A DNA stretch of 64,000 nucleotides, from the NCBI RefSeq assembly GCF_002813325.1, contig NZ_PHUG01000002.1:62001-126000 (forward strand). Reading direction: 5' to 3'. Position numbers and translations under genes: made by a program. Of the stretch, positions 49,573-58,974 are shown piece after piece. This DNA is from Janthinobacterium sp. 64. GTDB taxonomy: Bacteria; Pseudomonadota; Gammaproteobacteria; Burkholderiales; Burkholderiaceae_D. Numbering within the stretch: the stretch's first letter is position 1; every line of letters starts with the position of its first letter. The notes beneath the pieces are model-generated. The model did no database searches, was not told where the DNA came from, and was given only the letters and a program-made list of their open reading frames with translations.

Positions 49573-49902
49573 TCAGGCCTCCAGTTTCTCGTCGAGCAGG
49601 GCCGCGAGCCGTGTTTTGGATTGGGTGCCGAGCAGGCGGGCGCATTCCACGCCGTTCGAGAACAGCAGCAGCGACGGCAGGCCGCGAATGGCCAGCTGTT
49701 CGCCGACTTGCCGGTTCTCGTCCGCATTGACCTTGACGACGCGCACTTCAGGATATTCGTCGGCGAGGTCGGCAAGGATGGGGGCGAGCGCCTTGCATGG
49801 GCCGCACCAATCGGCCCAGAAGTCGACCAGGACGAGGCCAGGGACCTTCAGGACGTCGGTCTCGAAGGACGCGTCGGTTGTATTCAGGATGGTCGAAGTC
49901 AT
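49573..49902 (-). CDS. Thioredoxin
   Basis: The 109-aa protein has the typical fold and the active site 'DFWADWCGPCKALAPILADL' (Cys-Gly-Pro-Cys), followed by 'VVKVNADENRQVGEQLAIRG' and the cis-Pro segment 'LPSLLLFSNG'. No signal peptide, so it is cytoplasmic. It is a dedicated thioredoxin encoded between an ABC transporter and an M16 peptidase; the separate trxB gene in the window can reduce it. In this context it would open disulfides in an imported peptide before proteolysis. Confidence 0.92.
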   Translation of the reverse strand: MTSTILNTTDASFETDVLKVPGLVLVDFWADWCGPCKALAPILADLADEYPEVRVVKVNADENRQVGEQLAIRGLPSLLLFSNGVECARLLGTQSKTRLAALLDEKLEA

Positions 49903-49992
49903 ATTTGTTTCCTATTCAGATTGCGAGAAGCCAGCACGCCCAGATTAACAGTCACGCCACGGAATGTATCCAGGAGCAATAGGCAATTTTTG

Positions 49993-51747
49993 TCAGACGG
50001 TACCGCAGGTAGTTTCAGTACAGTTATGGGTTCCGTCGGGGTTAGGTGAGGCGTCGCTTACAGGGCCAATGTCGAGTACATGGTCGTGGAAACGGGCCAG
50101 ATCCTGCCGGTGCGCGACGCTGACGATCGCCGCATGCGGCAGCGACTCGACGAGGGCCGTGTAGAGACGGGTTTCCAACTCGGGATCGAGCGCGCTGGTC
50201 GCCTCGTCGAGGAAGACGAAATCCGGCACATGCAGCAGGACACGCGCAAACGCAACCCGTTGCTGCTCGCCGCCCGACAGCTGATGCTGCCAGTTGTCGT
50301 AGGCGGCCAGGTCCTTGATCCGCTGGTCGAGCCCGCATTGCGCAAGTACCCGGTGGCAGCTATCGTCGTCGAAATCCTCGGCCACACGCGGATAGCACAG
50401 CGCCTGCTTGAACGGCCCCGTTGGCAGGTAGCTGCGCTGCGGAACGAACATCACCGCCGCACCTTCGGGGAACTTCACGTCGCCGTCACCGTACGGCCAC
50501 AGGCCCGCGAGCACGCGCAACAAGGTACTCTTGCCGACGCCGGACGGGCCGCGCACAATCCAGCGCTCGCCCGGCGCGATGTGCAGCGGGCCAAGGCGCG
50601 TCAGCGTGCGCCGCATCGGATCGAGCAGCGTCAGCGGGCCGGTAGCCAAAACTGGCACCGGCTGGTGCGTCAACGTGAAGCCGCTCATGCGCAGGCGCGC
50701 CTTGTGGATGGCCCACTCCAGGTCGCGCAGGCGGTTAGCGAGGGCGATCCATTCGGTGGCCGGCTGGTACGACTGGCTGAAAAAGCTCAGCGTATTGCTG
50801 AGCATGCCGAACGCGCCGGCGACGCTGACCACGCCGCCCAGCGTGATCTGGCCGGTCAGGTACAGCGGCAGCGCGGCGATGGTCGGCAGGCCGGTAAACA
50901 GGCTCATGTACGCGGACGAGGTCAGCATGACCTTGGTACGCCGGACGATCAGCGCGGTCGTATTGTGCCGAACCCGGGCGAAAAGCCCGGTCAGGCGGCG
51001 CCGCTCCGTTTCGGCGCCGCCGTAGAAGGCGATCTGCTCCGCGTTTTCCCGGATCTGCATGGCGCCGAATCGGAAGTCCGCTTCCACGGTCTGCTTTTCC
51101 ATGTTCAAGCCGACGAGGCGCTTGCCGACCCAGTGCGTCAGAGTCAGGCTGCCGATGTTGTAGGCATAGGCGATGAAGACCAGCGTGCCGGGAATGGCGA
51201 ACGTCGTGCCAGAGATATCGAACCGCACCACGCGCGACATGCCCCACAGCAGCGCGGTATAGCTGACCATGCTGACGACCATGTTCAGGAAATTGAAGAA
51301 CAGGGTGAGGGATAGCGTCGTAAACAAGCGCACATCTTCCGCGATTCGCTGGTCGGCGTTGGACAGCATGCCTTCCTGTTCGATGTCGTAGAAGGCATGC
51401 GCCGCCAGCCATTCTCGCTGGAATTTCTCGGTCATCCACGTGCGCCAGCGGAGCTCAAGGAAATTCTGTACCGCCAAGCTGACGACCGCCACCGCAGCGA
51501 TGCAGAGTCCGGCGACGACGGCCGCCGCCAGCACCGGCCAGATATTGTTCCATTTCATGGTCAGCAGGGCGTCCGTCACCTCGCCCGTCAACTGGTTGGC
51601 CCAGATGTACAACGACGCGCTACCGAAGATGCTGGCCAGCATGACAGCGAGCATGGTGTAGACTTTCCAGCTTCCCGTCTGTCGCCAGTAGCTGAACGCC
51701 AGGGTGGTAAGACTGGGCCGGAGTGGTGCTTGCAGCGTTTTATGCAT
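49993..51747 (-). CDS. ABC transporter, fused permease/ATPase (SbmA/BacA-YddA type)
   Basis: The 584-aa half-transporter has six predicted membrane helices in the first 330 residues and an ATPase domain at the end: Walker A 'GPSGVGKSTLLRVLAGLW', signature 'LSGGEQQRVAFARVLL' and Walker B 'VFLDEATSALDPE'. The membrane part with 'EWLAAHAFYDIEQEGMLSNA' and 'NADQRIAEDVRLFTTLSL' is typical of the SbmA/BacA-like and YddA transporters that take up peptides and other molecules (the mycobacterial relative imports cobalamin and bleomycin). Sits 16 bases after the TonB receptor gene. Probable role: moving the peptide from periplasm to cytoplasm. Confidence 0.88.
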   Translation of the reverse strand: MHKTLQAPLRPSLTTLAFSYWRQTGSWKVYTMLAVMLASIFGSASLYIWANQLTGEVTDALLTMKWNNIWPVLAAAVVAGLCIAAVAVVSLAVQNFLELRWRTWMTEKFQREWLAAHAFYDIEQEGMLSNADQRIAEDVRLFTTLSLTLFFNFLNMVVSMVSYTALLWGMSRVVRFDISGTTFAIPGTLVFIAYAYNIGSLTLTHWVGKRLVGLNMEKQTVEADFRFGAMQIRENAEQIAFYGGAETERRRLTGLFARVRHNTTALIVRRTKVMLTSSAYMSLFTGLPTIAALPLYLTGQITLGGVVSVAGAFGMLSNTLSFFSQSYQPATEWIALANRLRDLEWAIHKARLRMSGFTLTHQPVPVLATGPLTLLDPMRRTLTRLGPLHIAPGERWIVRGPSGVGKSTLLRVLAGLWPYGDGDVKFPEGAAVMFVPQRSYLPTGPFKQALCYPRVAEDFDDDSCHRVLAQCGLDQRIKDLAAYDNWQHQLSGGEQQRVAFARVLLHVPDFVFLDEATSALDPELETRLYTALVESLPHAAIVSVAHRQDLARFHDHVLDIGPVSDASPNPDGTHNCTETTCGTV

Positions 51748-51763
51748 CGTTCGTGCCCTGTTG

Positions 51764-54148
51764 TTACTTGAAGCTGCGCTTGACCGTCAGTGCGTACACA
51801 CGGCTGGTGACGACCGGGATGTATGAGCCGGTGGTCGTGGTGTCGTACAGCAGGCGGTTGAACACGTTCTTCACACCCACCGTCGCGCTCCAGGGCCCAG
51901 TCGTATAGTAAACGCTGGCATCTACCTGGGCCCCTCCTGGCAGGGTGAACGGCTCGAACAGCGATCCGAGGCTGCTGCTCTTCCCCGAGATCCCCACGCC
52001 GACGCCGAGGCCCTTCAGTTCGGCCCGCTGGAATTTGTACACGGCCCACAGGTTTGCCCTGTGCTTCGGCTGCCCGGCGAACTGCACCGTGGCGTCGCTC
52101 ACGTTCTTGACCTGCGTGTAGGTGTAGTTGAAAATCGCTTCCAGTCCCGGCAGCAGGCGGCCTTGCGCATCGATTTCGGCGCCTTGGGTGCGCTGCGCCT
52201 GTCGCGAGTTGTAACAATCATTGACGCGGTCGTAGACCAGCGAGTTCGATTGCTGCATCGAGAATGCGCTCGTCGTGAGGGTGAATTTGCTGTCGAACAG
52301 GTCAAACTTGGCGCCGATTTCGCGGTTGTGAGTCTGCATGGGCTGCACAAAGCCGCCGCCGCACGCCAAGGACGTATTCGGCTGGAAGCCCTCTGAGTAA
52401 CTGGCGTACAGCGACGTCTCGTCGTTGAGCTGGTACACCAGGCCGGCGCCTGGGGACGTGTGATATATCTTCATGGCAGCATCCTGGAACACGAAATTTT
52501 CCGGCGTGCCGTAGTAGGTGCTCGTGATCGCAGGTGTGCTGTAGCTAGTACGCCGCCAGTTGAGCAGCAGGTTCCACTTTTCGTAAGTCATCATGTCCTG
52601 CGCGTAGATGCCGCGCTGACGCTGGCCCAATGCGCTGGTCAAGGACAGCGTGGTAGCGCGCTCGCGCAGATCCTGGAAGTTGTACGGCGTCGACGAATAC
52701 ACCGGGACGCGCACGAAATCGCCGGAATACTGCGTCTGGCGCTGGTCGTCGTTCGTATGGTTGAATCCGACCGAGAGCTTGTGGCGCACCTCGCCCGTCG
52801 CAAAGTTGAGCCGCATGTAGTGGTCGCCACTGAGTGTGTCCTCTGGCCGAAGAACGCGCGACGCGAAGAACAGCATCTCGGGTTTCGGCGAATCCGACGC
52901 GGCACCACTCGCGTACGTCAGACCATTCGGCGAGGAGATGTGCAGGTCGAAATCCTGGTGAGTGTCCTGCAGGCGGCTGACCAGCACGAAGTCGTCGCTG
53001 AACTTGTGTTCCAACTGGTAACCGAAACGCCGCACCTTGACGTCGACGCCGTCGGCGCGATTGCCCAGCAGCCGGGTCGGCACGGGCAGGATCACGCCGT
53101 CACGGCGCGAGAACGTGTAGCGCTCCAGCGGGTTCTTGTCGTTCGAGTATTCGGCACTGGCGATGAAGTCGGTCTTCGCGTCCTTCCAGCGCAGCGCCTG
53201 CAAGATCGACCGGCTCTTCTTGCCATCCATGCCAGCCTGGTTGTGGCTCATGTCCTGCACGCTGCCGACCGTCCGGTACGATAGTCGTTCGTCGTCGCCG
53301 ATTTTGCCCGACAGGTCAGCCCCGATCGTCTTGTCACCGAACGACCCGTATTGCACGGTCAGGTCGCGGATCGCGTTCGTCTGTGGCTTCTTGACAACGA
53401 TGTTCACCGCGCCGCCCAGCGAATTGCCGCCGGACAAGATCGCCTGCGGGCCCTTCAGCACCTCGACGCGCTCCACGGCGAGCACATTGCGGTAAACGGC
53501 GCTGTTATCGGTAAGGCCGTTCGAGTTCGAGCCCGCGTCGAAGCCGCGCACGCCGAACGTCGTGTTGTTCTGCGGCGTCTTGGCCAAGCTCATGCCGCTG
53601 ACGTTGCGCAGCGCCTCGGTCAGGTCCGTCGCCTGCTGCGATTCCAGCACCTTGCTGGTGATGAGGGTGACCGAGGCTGGCACCATGTGCAGGCTCGTGC
53701 CGCCGCGTGTGGCGGTATCCGAGCGGTCAGCCTTGAACTCCGTCTCTGCCTGGTCGCGCCGCGCCACCACTTCGACCGTCGCACCCGAGGTGACGGAGAG
53801 GGTACCGACGCCGTCGTCTTGCAGGACGTAGCGCGTGCCCGCCAGTGCCTGGCTGATGGCCGCACCAGCGCTCAAGTTGCCATTCACCGCTTTGGCGTGC
53901 CCCTTGGCCAGGTCAGCGCGATCAAAATCGATGCGACGGCCACTGATGTTTTCGATCGCTTCGAGCGTCTGCACTAGCAGACCCGCTTTCAGGTCGTAGT
54001 CATGCAACGAAGCCCCTTTGTCAGCGGCCGGAGCCTGCTGGGCATGGACGCCGGAAGGCGCGCTCAAGGCGAAGATGCCGGCGAGCGCGCCGGGAAGAAT
54101 CAGCTTGCGTAAGGCTAAACGTGAATTCTTGCGATGCATGATGGACAC
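51764..54148 (-). CDS. TonB-dependent siderophore-type receptor with STN domain
   Basis: The 794-aa outer-membrane receptor has a signal peptide ('LILPGALAGIFALSAPSGVH', cut after AQA-type site near residue 37), an STN domain (about 50-120, 'LVQTLEAIENISGRRIDFDR'), a plug ('LTEALRNVSGMSLAKTPQNN', 'LVSVERVEVLKGPQAIL'-like) and a 22-strand barrel ending in Phe (VKRSFK). STN receptors often signal through FecIR-type regulators, but none is present here; the divergent gene is a MocR regulator. It starts the operon that supplies transport, reduction and proteolysis functions, so it probably binds a peptide or small protein rather than a plain siderophore. A Fur-like site precedes it. Confidence 0.9.
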   Translation of the reverse strand: MSIMHRKNSRLALRKLILPGALAGIFALSAPSGVHAQQAPAADKGASLHDYDLKAGLLVQTLEAIENISGRRIDFDRADLAKGHAKAVNGNLSAGAAISQALAGTRYVLQDDGVGTLSVTSGATVEVVARRDQAETEFKADRSDTATRGGTSLHMVPASVTLITSKVLESQQATDLTEALRNVSGMSLAKTPQNNTTFGVRGFDAGSNSNGLTDNSAVYRNVLAVERVEVLKGPQAILSGGNSLGGAVNIVVKKPQTNAIRDLTVQYGSFGDKTIGADLSGKIGDDERLSYRTVGSVQDMSHNQAGMDGKKSRSILQALRWKDAKTDFIASAEYSNDKNPLERYTFSRRDGVILPVPTRLLGNRADGVDVKVRRFGYQLEHKFSDDFVLVSRLQDTHQDFDLHISSPNGLTYASGAASDSPKPEMLFFASRVLRPEDTLSGDHYMRLNFATGEVRHKLSVGFNHTNDDQRQTQYSGDFVRVPVYSSTPYNFQDLRERATTLSLTSALGQRQRGIYAQDMMTYEKWNLLLNWRRTSYSTPAITSTYYGTPENFVFQDAAMKIYHTSPGAGLVYQLNDETSLYASYSEGFQPNTSLACGGGFVQPMQTHNREIGAKFDLFDSKFTLTTSAFSMQQSNSLVYDRVNDCYNSRQAQRTQGAEIDAQGRLLPGLEAIFNYTYTQVKNVSDATVQFAGQPKHRANLWAVYKFQRAELKGLGVGVGISGKSSSLGSLFEPFTLPGGAQVDASVYYTTGPWSATVGVKNVFNRLLYDTTTTGSYIPVVTSRVYALTVKRSFK

Positions 54149-54152
54149 CCTT

Positions 54153-54171
54153 TATAATGATAGTTAGTGTC
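54153..54171. promoter_or_regulatory. Fur-box-like sequence in front of the receptor gene
   Basis: TATAATGATAGTTAGTGTC matches 14 of 19 positions of the Fur consensus GATAATGATAATCATTATC; the left half is almost perfect. It lies 5 bases upstream of the receptor start. It could make the operon iron-regulated, but the AT-rich setting raises the chance of a random match. A second symmetric element, CTGT-AACA-ACAG at 54194-54205, is a possible site for the divergent MocR regulator. Confidence 0.35.
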
Positions 54172-54284
54172 ATCAATATATTCTGTCATACTCCTGTAAC
54201 AACAGTACAGTATTGGCGCATATCCTCCTTTTCGTACTGACGAATTCATCATGTAGGAATTCGCGCCGCTTGCCAGGAGACCTC

Positions 54285-55766
54285 ATGTCCCGCGGACGTC
54301 CCGTTCATCGCCCTGCAATCACGTTCAACAAGGAAGCGCTCACCTCGGCGGCCGGAGGCGGCAAACGTACGTCGCTGGTGGACCGCATCTTTGACCGCAT
54401 CGTTGCCGAGATCCAGTTGGGCCGGCTCGCGCCGGCCAAACGCATACACTCGGTACGCCAACTGGCCGACGAGTGCGAAGTGAGCAGGGACACAGTCGCG
54501 CGCGCGTACGACAAGCTGGTCGCGCACGGATACCTAGAGTCGCGCGCCGGGTCGGGATTCTTCGTTCGGGCGCAGCGCAGGCCGGTGCAGGTGCCCATCG
54601 AGATCGGCGCGCTGCCGACGCTGCCTGCCTGGTGGCGTTTCCAGCTCGTGCAGCCTGCCGGAAATCTCTCCAGCATGCCGGGCCTCGGCTTGTTGCCCTC
54701 CGACTGGCTGGACGAGACCGGCCTTGCCAAGGCCATGCGCTCCGTGGCGCGGGGCAGCATGCGCAGCCTCACGGGCTACGGCGACCCGTTGGGCTATCTG
54801 CCGTTGCGCCAACAGTTGCAGGCCAAGCTGCGCGACCTGCACATCGATGCGCCAGTGGCACGCATCATGGTCACGGCCGGGGCCACGCATGCGCTGCACC
54901 TGATCGTCCTGGCCTGGCTGCGGACACCCGGTGAGCATGTGCTGGTCGAAGACCCTTGTTCCTTCCTGCTGCGCGACCGCCTGTTGGCCTCCGGCCTGGA
55001 AATGTTAAAGGTACCGCGCGAGGCCGACGGTCCGAACCTCGATGTCCTGCGTGACTACTGCATGCAGTATCGCCCGAGGTTCTTCTTCTGCAATTCGGTG
55101 CTGCACAACCCGACGTCCGGCCACATCTCGCCGCACAAGGCCTTCCAGATACTGCGCCTGGCGGAAGAATTCGACCTGATCATTGTCGAGGACGACACGT
55201 ACAGCGACCTAATGCCGCCCGGCGCCACGACCCCCGCGACCCGGCTCGCGAGCCTGGATCAGCTGCAGCGCGTCATCTACATCGGCAGTTTTTCGAAAAC
55301 GATCGCGCCTGGTCTGCGAGTCGGTTACATGTGCGCAAACGCGAAGATCCTGGATTGGCTGCAGGTGTACCGGACCGTCAGCGAGATCGCGGCGCAGTCG
55401 GTCGGCGAGCGCGTGATCTACCAATTGCTGTCACAGGGCTCCTACCGCCATCATTGCGCGCAGCTGCGCAGCCGGCTCGACGAGTGCCGGCAGCCGGTCA
55501 TCGAGTCGCTGGGCGCGCTCGGCTGCACCGTGGACCTCGATACCAGCGTGGGCATGTACGTGTGGGCGACGCTGCCGCACGATCTCGACGCCATGCCGGT
55601 GGCCGACGAGCTGTTGAAACAGGGTCACCTGCTGGCGCCTGGCGTCCTGTTTTCGCCTGAAAGACATGCAGCGTCGAAGATGCGCTTCAACGTCAGTCGT
55701 ACGCTAGCCAGTCCGGCGTTACCTGCACTGGAACGTCTGATCAAAGCACGGGCCAGCGCAGGATAA
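54285..55766 (+). CDS. MocR-type regulator (GntR helix-turn-helix fused to aminotransferase-like domain)
   Basis: The start is the ATG at 54285 because AGGAGA lies 7 bases before it; a longer frame has no ribosome site. The 493-aa protein has a winged helix-turn-helix ('LVDRIFDRIVAEIQLGRLAP', 'RQLADECEVSRDTVARAYDK') and a class I aminotransferase-like domain with the PLP Lys in 'YIGSFSKTIAPGLRVGY'. MocR regulators sense PLP-linked amine compounds and act as activators or repressors. Divergent from the receptor operon (137 bases between start codons), so it is the likely regulator. A truncated relative lies at 41161. Confidence 0.9.
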   Translation: MSRGRPVHRPAITFNKEALTSAAGGGKRTSLVDRIFDRIVAEIQLGRLAPAKRIHSVRQLADECEVSRDTVARAYDKLVAHGYLESRAGSGFFVRAQRRPVQVPIEIGALPTLPAWWRFQLVQPAGNLSSMPGLGLLPSDWLDETGLAKAMRSVARGSMRSLTGYGDPLGYLPLRQQLQAKLRDLHIDAPVARIMVTAGATHALHLIVLAWLRTPGEHVLVEDPCSFLLRDRLLASGLEMLKVPREADGPNLDVLRDYCMQYRPRFFFCNSVLHNPTSGHISPHKAFQILRLAEEFDLIIVEDDTYSDLMPPGATTPATRLASLDQLQRVIYIGSFSKTIAPGLRVGYMCANAKILDWLQVYRTVSEIAAQSVGERVIYQLLSQGSYRHHCAQLRSRLDECRQPVIESLGALGCTVDLDTSVGMYVWATLPHDLDAMPVADELLKQGHLLAPGVLFSPERHAASKMRFNVSRTLASPALPALERLIKARASAG

Positions 55767-55842
55767 GAATCGGTAGATCCGCCCGATTGGAACATGGCCC
55801 GACGGGTTAACAGCAGTACCGGCACCAACACACTAACGGATC

Positions 55843-55862
55843 AACGCTCTGGAGCGTTTTTT
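55843..55862 (+). terminator. Rho-independent terminator after the MocR gene
   Basis: AACGCT-CTGG-AGCGTT followed by TTTT: a 6-bp stem with 4-base loop and T-run, 77 bases beyond the stop codon. Confidence 0.65.
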
Positions 55863-55999
55863 CTACCTCTTCCTGGACATGATAAGTAAGGGGATGCCTC
55901 ACTCTAGTGTCGAGGCTCATTCCATCACTGGATGCCTCATAACCCGGACGAGGGTTCTTCCACCGTTGCCCCTTCCTCTACCGAGACGCTGTATGTTCA

Positions 56000-56150
56000 T
56001 GACTGGCTCCGTTTTATGTCTTGGCCGTTGCTGGGGCATGGGCTGGCCGATTGCCCAGATGAACCCGGCCAGATCGCGCGCCACCGCCGTGCAAGCCTGC
56101 ACAGCGACTTGAGCACCGCAATTGGACAGCAGTGTGGCAAAAGATAGACA
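56000..56150 (-). pseudogene. IS110-family transposase C-terminal remnant
   Basis: The minus-strand frame contains 'LLSNCGAQVAVQACTAVARD' and 'LAGFIWAIGQPMPQQ', which resembles the last helix of IS110/IS1111 transposases (x-A-V-A-R-E-L-A-G-F-x-W-A-I). The upstream part of the gene is missing and replaced by repeat copy R3. The identification rests on this short stretch only. Confidence 0.5.
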
Positions 56151-56189
56151 ACGTAAGAGCCGACGAAGCATTGCATAATTGATCGTGTT

Positions 56190-56440
56190 CGGACCCTGGT
56201 TGAATCGCCACGAGTAACTTAGACTCTCCTGATCCGTCATTCTAAAAGATGAAAATCCGATGGATCGTGTTGGGCCTGGGTGTCCTGCCAGGCACCTGGC
56301 GTGCGATCTCGTAGCTGCCTGATCCAACGACGAGATCGCGTCTGAAACGTCCATCCCCTGCCATGCAGAGACTACTGCCGCGCTCCAGCAGCAGTTGCTT
56401 GGGCTTCGGCGGGTTACTGCATTAACGTTCCGATGGCAGA
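56190..56440 (+). repeat. Dispersed repeat copy R3 (short form)
   Basis: Carries the left blocks 'GAGTAACTTAGACTCTCC', 'TCCGATGGATCGTGTTGG', 'CTGCCTGATCCAACG' and 'CTACTGCCGCGC', then diverges, as in R2. It abuts the IS110-like remnant on one side and a stretch of about 175 bases without gene on the other. Confidence 0.65.
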
Positions 56441-56617
56441 ACGCCTTGCGACGTCAATCTCGGGTTTCGCTTGTCACGGCGCAATCGATTCGAGTTCTCT
56501 TCCGCATCATTTCCGCTCTGCAACGATGCTTTTAAGTTCAAGTGTTGCATTATTCGATTGAATTCGCAGCGCCGGAGCAGGCATTCCGCTATTCGGGCGC
56601 GTTCCTCGATTCAATTT

Positions 56618-57535
56618 TCATCTTGAGCCGCTCCCGACTCCTTCCAACCGCACCTGCATGAATTCCAGCAAAGCCCGAACCCGCGCAGTCACGGAATGCC
56701 GATGGCTGTACACGCCAAGCAATTGCAGCGGCGCAGGGATCAAGTCCAGCGGCACCTCCTGCAATCGGCCTGCGGCAAGATCTTCCTGGCATGGATAGGC
56801 CGCCACTATCGCGAAGCCGATGCCTTGCCGCGCGCCCGCCAATGCCAGTTCTCCGCTGTTAACACGATAGCGGCTACGCACGGATACCTTCACGATTTCG
56901 CCTGTGGCGTCGAGAAACTGCCAGGGCTGGCCCTTTAACGCGCTCAAGGTGGTAATGCAAGGCAATGACCTAAGTTCGTGCACGTGGCGCGGTATTCCAG
57001 TTTTGGCTAGCAGGGCGGGCGCCGCGACCACGATGCTGGGCAGCGTAGCGAGTTCGCGGGTGATGAAGGTACTGTCATCCTGGCGCCCACGATGGAAGAC
57101 GATGGACAGGTCCATGTCTTCTCGGAGAGCTTCGAGACCGGTCAGGCGCGTATCGCATTCCAGCTCGACGCCGGGATGGAGGCTGCAGAATTCGGCCAGG
57201 ATAGGAGCAAGCAGCCTTGGCGCTTCGCCTGGCATGCACATCCTTAGGGTGCCGCGCAGTTCACCCTGCACTGCGCCAAGCTCTTCCTCTGTGGAGAGTA
57301 AGGCGTCGAGCAAGGGCTTGGCGCGTTCGTAGAGTAGCCTGCCAGCTTCCGTCATGCGCAGGTGGCGGGTGCTGCGTTCCAGCAAGCGGACGCCCAGCGT
57401 GCGTTCCAGCGAGGCGACGTGGCGGCTGACGTTAGAAGATGGCAGGGTCAGCAGGCGTGCCGCGCCGGCAAAGCTTTGTTCATCGACGACCGCCACGTAG
57501 ACGCGGACGGTATTCAAGTCGAGGGCATTGCGCAT
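56618..57535 (-). CDS. LysR-family transcriptional regulator
   Basis: The 305-aa protein starts 'MRNALDLNTVRVYVAVVDEQ'. The helix-turn-helix is 'SFAGAARLLTLPSSNVSRHV' followed by 'ASLERTLGVRLLERSTRHLR'. The effector domain is complete ('MCMPGEAPRLLAPILAEFCS' to the C-terminus) and belongs to the CrgA-like subgroup by its 'LRMTEAG...YERAKPLLDAL' start. It is divergent from the FAD monooxygenase gene (137 bases between starts), and so is its probable regulator. Confidence 0.9.
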   Translation of the reverse strand: MRNALDLNTVRVYVAVVDEQSFAGAARLLTLPSSNVSRHVASLERTLGVRLLERSTRHLRMTEAGRLLYERAKPLLDALLSTEEELGAVQGELRGTLRMCMPGEAPRLLAPILAEFCSLHPGVELECDTRLTGLEALREDMDLSIVFHRGRQDDSTFITRELATLPSIVVAAPALLAKTGIPRHVHELRSLPCITTLSALKGQPWQFLDATGEIVKVSVRSRYRVNSGELALAGARQGIGFAIVAAYPCQEDLAAGRLQEVPLDLIPAPLQLLGVYSHRHSVTARVRALLEFMQVRLEGVGSGSR

Positions 57536-57672
57536 GATTATCCCGATTCAGGTATGAAAGCTACCCATTTTCACATACTAGCGCTCGACAGTGGCGGAAT
57601 TTAAGATGCCGTTTCGTCCGATGGATCGCCGTCGGCGGCGCATCGGGACGGATTGAATAGGAGAGCTTTAGC

Positions 57673-58896
57673 ATGGAAATCGGAATACTTGGCGGCGGCA
57701 TTGCAGGGTTGAGCGTGGCGCTTGCATTGAGCAAGCGGGGGTACAGTCCCCGGGTATATGAGCGCCGGACGGGGCCTGCGACGATGGGGGCTGGCGTTAC
57801 GCTCTGGCCCAACGCTGGCTTTGTGCTAGAGGAACTCGGGCTGCTGCAAGACATAGCTGCAGTGGCAGGTCGGCCAGTGGCAATGCACCGTCAGGATGCC
57901 GCAGGCAATTCTTTGGGGGGCATCGATATTGCGCTGCTAGACCAGATTATGGGACATCCGACCCATACGATTTTGCGCCGGGACTTGCAGGCGGTACTGC
58001 TGGATCATGCGGCACAGGCCGGGATCCCGGTAGAATTCGGACATCGGGCAGTGGCGATCGACCTCGATGCTGGCGGCGAAGCCGTGGCGCGGTTCGAAAA
58101 CGGGGTAAGCATTCGTCCGGATCTGCTGATCGGCGCCGATGGCCGCATGGACTCGGTTGCACGCGCGTTCGTCGCGGGGGACAACACCCCAGTTTATCAG
58201 GGCTTCGTGAACTGGGTGGGTGTGGCGCAGGCGGAGAGTGCATTGGTGCGCGATATCGCGATTCAGGATTATTGGGGTTCGGGTGATCGTTTCGGTTGCG
58301 TGGCAGTCCGGCCGGATTTGGTCTACTGGGCGGCCGCGCAGGCACGGCCATTGCCGGGGGCCGCGCCCGCAGCGGATATGCGGAAGGAGATTGAGGATCT
58401 GTTCGCGGGATGGCCCGAGCCTGTCACCCGCATCATCCAGGCGACACCGGCGCATGCGATCCGACTGATTGCCGTGCACGACCTGGAGCCGCTGCACACG
58501 TGGAGCCGGGCTAATGTGCTGCTCGTGGGGGATGCGGCGCATGCGCCGTTGCCGACATCTGGCCAGGGCGCTTGTCAGGCGCTGGAAGACGCCTGGCATC
58601 TGGCTCGGTGTCTGGTTGGGACCGACGGCTGCCTCGATGAAGCCTTGCTGCACTTCGCGCAGATCCGCGGGCCGAAGACCGCGAAGCTGGCCGAGCAGGG
58701 TCGCGTTTTCGCGAGCGGCCTGTTTGCCACTGATCCTGAAACCTGCCGCATTCGCAATGAACGCGCCAAGGCGTCCGATCCCTTGCGTGACGTGTATGCC
58801 TTGGCAGCAGGATGGGCACAGGGTTTGCCGATGGCCGGCTGCACGGACGGCACGCCGGTGGACAGCGTTGGCTCCGGCAGTCTGTACCGCCTCTGA
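57673..58896 (+). CDS. FAD-dependent aromatic-type monooxygenase
   Basis: The 407-aa flavoprotein hydroxylase of the salicylate hydroxylase/UbiH group. It has the FAD dinucleotide motif 'GILGGGIAGLSVALALSKRG', the 'DLLIGADGRMDSVAR' NADPH/FAD loop, and 'VLLVGDAAHAPLPTSGQGAC', the second FAD-binding motif, with 'QALEDAWHLARCL'. GGAGAGC upstream is the ribosome site. The substrate cannot be named from sequence. It is divergent from a LysR regulator, the usual arrangement for inducible aromatic degradation or modification. Confidence 0.88.
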   Translation: MEIGILGGGIAGLSVALALSKRGYSPRVYERRTGPATMGAGVTLWPNAGFVLEELGLLQDIAAVAGRPVAMHRQDAAGNSLGGIDIALLDQIMGHPTHTILRRDLQAVLLDHAAQAGIPVEFGHRAVAIDLDAGGEAVARFENGVSIRPDLLIGADGRMDSVARAFVAGDNTPVYQGFVNWVGVAQAESALVRDIAIQDYWGSGDRFGCVAVRPDLVYWAAAQARPLPGAAPAADMRKEIEDLFAGWPEPVTRIIQATPAHAIRLIAVHDLEPLHTWSRANVLLVGDAAHAPLPTSGQGACQALEDAWHLARCLVGTDGCLDEALLHFAQIRGPKTAKLAEQGRVFASGLFATDPETCRIRNERAKASDPLRDVYALAAGWAQGLPMAGCTDGTPVDSVGSGSLYRL

Positions 58897-58974
58897 AAGA
58901 CTGTGCCGATGTAGACACCGCATGGCGTCTCCGGCCGCGAGGCGCCTCACTACTGAGCGAACCGGGCATTTTTG

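Noticed and set aside
50080..51315. 411-aa plus-strand frame opposite the ABC transporter
   Set aside because: Antisense shadow; Arg/Gln/His-rich low-information sequence.
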